Shown: positions 1 to 8,305 of the stretch, one piece after another
Numbering within the stretch: position 1 is the first letter of the stretch
Layout of the letters: each line of letters starts with the position of its first letter
NCBI GenBank assembly: GCA_005889285.1
Contig: VBFF01000151.1
Coordinates: forward strand, 1-8,305
DNA from: Chloroflexota bacterium
GTDB taxonomy: Bacteria > Chloroflexota > Dormibacteria > CF-121
DNA length: 8,305 bases
Reading direction: 5' to 3'
Notes under the pieces: generated by a model
The model's input: the letters and a program-made list of their open reading frames with translations, nothing else
Database searches by the model: none
What the model was told of the DNA's origin: nothing
Made by a program: the position numbers and the translations under genes

Positions 1-229
1 AAACCCAGGACCCGGTTGCGATGTACCTGAACGACATCATTACCATCCCGGCGAACCTCGGCAATGTCTGCGGCATCTCGGTGCCATGCGGACTCGCTGA
101 TGGCCTGCCGATCGGCCTGCAGGTGATCGCCCCCGGTTTTCGCGAAGAGATCGCACTGCAGGTCGCCTATGCCTTCGAGGCCGCCGCCGACTTCCGCAAG
201 CTCCAGTCTCCGCTGATCCGGGCGGCGGC

Positions 230-233
<4 letters not shown>
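1..233 (+). CDS. gatA: Aspartyl/glutamyl-tRNA(Asn/Gln) amidotransferase subunit A, C-terminal fragment
   Basis: This is the last 76 codons of GatA, the amidase subunit of GatCAB. It releases ammonia from glutamine, and the complex uses that ammonia to convert Glu-tRNA(Gln) or Asp-tRNA(Asn) to the correct Gln- or Asn-tRNA in the cytoplasm. The reading frame enters at base 3 and is open from the window edge, so the gene is cut by the window rather than broken. The visible part carries the conserved C-terminal pattern of the family: [13 protein letters not shown], then [19 protein letters not shown], then a helix ending in AYAFE. The Ser-cisSer-Lys catalytic triad lies upstream and cannot be checked. 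The stop at 231-233 overlaps the GTG start of gatB. The call is firm because of the motif match and the gatB neighbour. Confidence 0.93.
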
Positions 234-1683
<1,450 letters not shown>

Positions 1684-1684
<1 letters not shown>

Positions 1685-2867
1685 TGGAACTCACGGTCGG
1701 CGAGCTCGCCCACGGCGGGGCGGCGGTGGCCCGCGTCGACGGCCGCGTCGTGTTCGTCGAAGGGGCCATCCCGGGCGAGACGGTCGAGGCCGAGGTGACC
1801 CATCGACGAAAGGACTTCTGGCGCGCCCAGGCGACCGCGGTCCTCGATCCGGCGGCCACGCGCGTTGATCCGCCTTGCCCGTATTTCAAGGCCGGATGCG
1901 GCGGGTGTCAGCTCCAGTACCTCGCGTACCCGGAGCAGCTGGCCCAGAAGCGGCAGGTGCTGCATCGCCAGCTCGAGCGTGCTCACCTGGGCTTTCCCCT
2001 CGATCGCGTCGATATCCTGGGAATGGACGATCCCTGGCGCTATCGCATTCGCGGCGAGTTCCACGTGCTGCATCGTGGCGGGGCCGTGAGCCTTGGCTTC
2101 TACCGCAAGCACACCTACCAGACCTTGCCGATCGACGCCTGCCTGATCCATGCCGAAGCCATCGAGCGTGCGCTCCCGGCGTTCGCGCGCGCCGCCGAGG
2201 ATCCGGCGGCCGCCAGGGTCACGGCGCTGCAGTTCACCTGGGCGCCGGGCACGAGCGATCTGCTCTGGGCGCCGTATCCACCGGGGTCGGCCGATCCCGG
2301 CTTCGGTGCCCGCGCCGCCGGCTGGATCCCGGAGCTGAACCTGAACGACGACTCGATCGGCATCGACGATGCTGGCCGGCATTTCCGCGTGCGTCCGGAG
2401 GCGTTCGTCCAGGTCAATGCGCGGCAGCGTGACGACCGGGTCGTCGATGCGTATGCCGGGATCGGCATGCTGACCGCGAGGCTGGCGGCGCAGGCTGCCG
2501 AGGTCATCGCCGTGGAAGAAAGCCCCTATGCGGTCCGGCTTGGCGAGCTGAATATGCAGCTCAACGGTTGCGACAACGTCCAGTACCGTCGCGGACGTGT
2601 CGAAGACACCGTTGGCCAGATCGAGGGGCCAATTGACGCCCTGGTCCTCGATCCACCACGTGCTGGCTGTGCCGAGACGGCCGTCGAGGCGATGGCGAAT
2701 TTACGCGCCGAACGCCTTGTCTATATCTCGTGTGACCCGGCGACCCTGGCGCGAGATGTCAGTCGTTTTTGCGCCGCCGGACGCTATACCCTTGTGGAGG
2801 TGGCTTTCGTCGACATGTTCCCCCAGACCTTCCACATCGAGGCGGTCGTCAAGCTCGAACGCAACGC

Positions 2868-2871
<4 letters not shown>
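1684..2871 (+). CDS. rlmD: TrmA/RlmD-family 23S rRNA (uracil-C5)-methyltransferase, shortened before SAM motif I
   Basis: This SAM-dependent enzyme of the TrmA/RlmC/RlmD family makes 5-methyluridine in RNA. The iron-sulphur cluster motif favours a 23S rRNA (RlmD/RumA-type) target over tRNA, but the exact uridine is not shown. The N-terminal TRAM domain (about 1-60) starts ELTVGELAHGGAAVARVDGR. Cluster cysteines are C65, C72 and C75 (CGGC), with a probable fourth at C153. The methyltransferase fold follows: QVN at 243-245, motif I DAYAGIG at 255-261, an AVEES acidic loop and DPPRAG at 323-328. The nucleophile is C350 in YISCDPATLARD, and the general base is E386 in HIEAV. These correspond to C389 and E424 of E. 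coli RlmD. At 395 residues it is short against about 430-460. Most of the shortfall is between QVN and motif I, where relatives carry about 15 more residues. All catalytic residues remain and the frame is intact. GTG is chosen because the TRAM domain begins right there. Confidence 0.9.
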
Positions 2872-6427
<3,556 letters not shown>

Positions 6428-6431
<4 letters not shown>

Positions 6432-6940
6432 CCGACCGGCAGGATCGAGGTCAAGAACAGGGCGCCCAGCAAGACGACCAGGGCGGCGACCGGCGCCCAA
6501 TCAAACTCACGCGGGCGTCGTGGGAACCACTGGCGGAAGGGCCGCGCAAAGGGCTCGCTCACCTGCATGATCATCTGGGTGATCGGATGCCAGGGATCCA
6601 TCTGAAAGAAGCCGAAGAAGACCCGGATCAGCACCAGGATGATGCAGAAGGTCAGGGCCGAGCGGACGATGACGAGCAGCGCGACGAGGATGTTGGCTGA
6701 GCCGATGAACGCCTGCAAGGCATAGAGCAGGATGATGCCGACGAGGAACGACAGATCGAGTCCGCCCGCCGATGGGATGACCCGGCGGATCGGGGCCAGG
6801 TACCACTCGGTGGCGAGCACGATGATCCGACCGGCTTCCGAGTACAGCATCTGTGGGAACCAGGAGAAGATCGCCCGCACGATCAAGAGCAGGATCAAGA
6901 TGTTGATCAGAATCTGGATAAAGCCGGCGCCCGGAAACAT
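6428..6940 (-). CDS. YggT-family integral membrane protein, two repeats
   Basis: A 170-residue inner-membrane protein with two YggT repeats. Repeat 1 has the hydrophobic helix at 8-28 (R22, SWFP 26-29), then YLAPIRRVIP at 47-56 and a helix at about 63-80. Repeat 2 has a helix at about 85-112 (R106, GFFQMDP), then SEPFARPFRQWFP at 128-140 and a helix at 148-168. Four membrane segments are expected. The family (YggT, YlmG, chloroplast YCF19) is tied to membrane or division roles and to osmotic stress tolerance in E. coli, but no reaction is known. The ATG at 6940 is the earliest possible start because TAG lies in frame three codons upstream. An AGGCGG sequence at 6948-6943 is only 2 bases from the ATG, too close for a standard ribosome binding site. 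The gene lies 42 bp after the VWA gene on the same strand, so co-transcription is likely. Confidence 0.9.
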
Positions 6941-6982
6941 CGCCGCCTAGTTTACGGTCTGCTCATAAACAGAACCTAAGAG
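6941..6982. other. 42-bp gap between the VWA gene and yggT
   Basis: This is the only true intergenic stretch in the window and is visibly richer in A and T than the genes around it. On the minus strand it offers a poor promoter match, TTAGGT and TAAACT with a 19-base spacer. That would leave almost no leader before the yggT ATG. I see no hairpin or T-run, so it is best read as a short operon spacer. Confidence 0.4.
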
Positions 6983-8305
6983 TCAGCGGCGGCGCCGGCG
7001 GGAGAGGAGCTCGCCGGTTGGGTCGTCAGGGGGCTTCTTCGGCGTTCGCGGTTGCGCGGCCCGGGCGGCCCGCACGCCCTCGACCCGCTCCCGGAGCCGG
7101 GTGACGGTCGCCTCGGCGGGTACGGCCGGTGCCGGGGCTCGTTGCAGGGCCCTGCGCCAGGCCGGCAAGTCTTCGACCCGGAAGATGAGGCGCCGCAAGG
7201 CGACGTCGATCGGGAAGAGGAGGATCGCGAGCACGAGGAGGATCTCACTGATCGGCCGGGCGGCGTGCACGGCCGGCACCGGGACACGGAAGGCCTGCAA
7301 GAGGTCTGACAACATCACCCCGCCGCCAGCCTGCGCGATCGCCTTGAGCGTAGCGGCGTTGGTACCAAGCTCCCGATACTCCGGTGAGTAGGGAACGACC
7401 AGTCCGCTCGTCGTCGTGTGCCGAACGATCCCACCCGCGGACTCACTGACGTGTAGCAGGTAGCTCCCGACCTGGTCGGTGGGGAGGTCGCCCTCGAACC
7501 GACCGGGGCCCGTCGGCGAGAGCGTGAGGCTGGCGCCGGCCAGGTCGGGGGTGACGGCGTTGACCGTGACGGTCGCGCCCGATGTCGACGGCGCGGTCAC
7601 CAGCAGGTGCGTGTGGTCGCCCTGGACTCGCGTCTCGATCTGGAGCGCGGGGTCGCCCGGCTGCGGCAGGCTCGCGTGGACGATGTCGCCGAAGAATCGA
7701 TTCGCCGACGGCCAATGCAGCAAGTCCGCCGTCCATCGCCCTTGCGCGTCGCTGGTCCACGCCAGCACCCGCCCCAGCCCGTATTGCCAGGTCGCGAGCA
7801 GCGGATCGCCCTGTGGGCTTTTCAGCACGATGTCCGCGGCGGCCCTCGGCGTCGTCGCCACATAACCCGCGAGTGCGGGGAAACTGTCCAGCGGCACGCC
7901 CGGGATCACGTCCGCGAGCGAGGCCAGCTGCGGCGCGATGCGGCCCTCGACGATCCAGGGTTTGAGGGCCTCGCGCGTTTCTTTCAGAAAGATCTGGGGG
8001 ACGTCCTGCAGGCTGTTGCTCTGGTAGGCGCGGCCGTGTCCCCAGCCCGCCATCGTCTGCATCATTGACACGTCTTGTGCCGTGGCCGCGATCGCGACCG
8101 TCGACAGGGTGATCCCGCGGCCGTGCATCGCGGTGATCGCTGGCTGGTAGTTGCGGTCCATGGTGTCGCCGTCGCCAAACAGAATCACGTGCTTGATGGC
8201 GGCTTTCGTCTTGCTGAGGGCCTGGTCGGCCGCGTTCAGATCAGGCGCGTAACTTCCCGGATCACCCAGGAAAAGGGCATCGATCTTGTGTTTGATGGCG
8301 GCTTT
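6983..8305 (-). CDS. VWA-domain / glutamine amidotransferase-like membrane protein, C-terminal 440 residues
   Basis: The frame is open to the right edge, so the N-terminus is outside the window. A GTG at 8188 lies inside the domain (KHVILFGDGD) and is not the start. Residues 1-113 of the visible part are the second half of a von Willebrand factor A domain: ADQALSKTKAAIKH, VILFGDGD (40-47), GITLSTVAI, then PQIFLKET. Next is a class I amidotransferase-like region without a visible catalytic site, with GYVATT (147-152) and GDPLLATWQYGLGRVLAWTS (166-185). A beta-rich region covers about 205-310. A single membrane helix lies at about 351-375 (SEILLVLAILLF). A basic, proline-rich 65-residue tail ends SRRRRR. 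Relatives are large membrane-anchored proteins of about 800-950 residues, common in Chloroflexota and Actinobacteria, some beside MoxR or DUF58 genes. No function is established. The visible MIDAS loop is unusual, GDPGSY in place of the family's GGGTD pattern. Confidence 0.85.
   Translation of the reverse strand, partial: KAAIKHKIDALFLGDPGSYAPDLNAADQALSKTKAAIKHVILFGDGDTMDRNYQPAITAMHGRGITLSTVAIAATAQDVSMMQTMAGWGHGRAYQSNSLQDVPQIFLKETREALKPWIVEGRIAPQLASLADVIPGVPLDSFPALAGYVATTPRAAADIVLKSPQGDPLLATWQYGLGRVLAWTSDAQGRWTADLLHWPSANRFFGDIVHASLPQPGDPALQIETRVQGDHTHLLVTAPSTSGATVTVNAVTPDLAGASLTLSPTGPGRFEGDLPTDQVGSYLLHVSESAGGIVRHTTTSGLVVPYSPEYRELGTNAATLKAIAQAGGGVMLSDLLQAFRVPVPAVHAARPISEILLVLAILLFPIDVALRRLIFRVEDLPAWRRALQRAPAPAVPAEATVTRLRERVEGVRAARAAQPRTPKKPPDDPTGELLSRRRRR
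8189..8206. repeat. Copy A of an 18-bp near-perfect direct repeat in the VWA gene
   Basis: GTGCTTGATGGCGGCTTT matches bases 8288-8305 at 17 of 18 positions, in the same orientation, 99 bp (33 codons) away and in the same frame. On the minus strand it encodes KAAIKH. It probably reflects two similar helices or helix ends in the VWA fold. Confidence 0.6.
8288..8305. repeat. Copy B of the 18-bp direct repeat, at the window edge
   Basis: GTGTTTGATGGCGGCTTT differs from copy A by one base (T for C), a silent change in the isoleucine-lysine-histidine stretch. It ends exactly at the last base of the window, so the repeat could extend beyond it. Confidence 0.6.

Noticed and set aside
2769..2867. A 33-codon upstream extension of dnaE from an in-frame ATG at 2769
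   Set aside because: The extension lies inside the methyltransferase coding region and has no DnaE similarity. The ATG at 2868 gives the normal N-terminus and an ATGA overlap.
6941..6982. Promoter for yggT in the short gap
   Set aside because: The best -35/-10 pair matches poorly, has a 19-base spacer and would start transcription almost on the ATG. Operon read-through is more likely.
6980..7010. GC-rich inverted repeat around GGCGCC near the VWA stop as a terminator
   Set aside because: It lies inside the coding end, encodes the arginine run, and has no following T-run on either strand.
8186..8188. GTG at 8188 as the start of the VWA-family gene
   Set aside because: The frame stays open to the window edge and the upstream residues fit the VWA fold, so this GTG is an internal valine.

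Overview
The window is a GC-rich (by eye roughly 65%), gene-dense bacterial segment of housekeeping genes with almost no non-coding DNA. No mobile element, tRNA or rRNA gene, CRISPR array or phage gene is visible. The protein variants suggest a Terrabacteria-type lineage, most likely Chloroflexota or a neighbour such as Dormibacterota. The pointers are the GatB N-terminal style, the DAYAGIG motif in the RNA methyltransferase, a DnaE1 with a complete PHP metal site, and a VWA/glutamine-amidotransferase-like membrane protein. This placement rests on recalled family resemblance and is tentative.

Left two-thirds, plus strand (1-6431): four genes form one tightly packed block. They are the 3' end of gatA, then gatB, an RlmD/RumA-type 23S rRNA uracil-C5 methyltransferase, and dnaE (replicative DNA polymerase III alpha). 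Every junction is a stop/start overlap: GTGA at 230-233, TAGTG at 1682-1686 and ATGA at 2868-2871. None has an obvious Shine-Dalgarno sequence, so coupled translation from a polycistronic message is likely. The first three genes serve translation (Gln/Asn-tRNA amidation and rRNA modification) and the fourth is the replicase.

Right third, minus strand (6428-8305): a VWA-domain membrane protein cut by the right edge of the window is followed after 42 bp by a two-repeat YggT-family membrane protein. They probably share a transcript that runs toward dnaE. The yggT and dnaE stop codons overlap by four bases in a tail-to-tail arrangement, leaving no room for an intergenic terminator.

Points worth attention: an apparent in-frame loss of about 15 residues just before SAM-binding motif I of the methyltransferase; a DnaE PHP domain that keeps all nine metal ligands, which suggests built-in proofreading; the convergent overlapping stops; a VWA domain whose visible metal-site loop looks altered; and a near-perfect 18-bp direct repeat inside the VWA gene that ends exactly at the window edge. 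I did not find a clear new multi-gene system.
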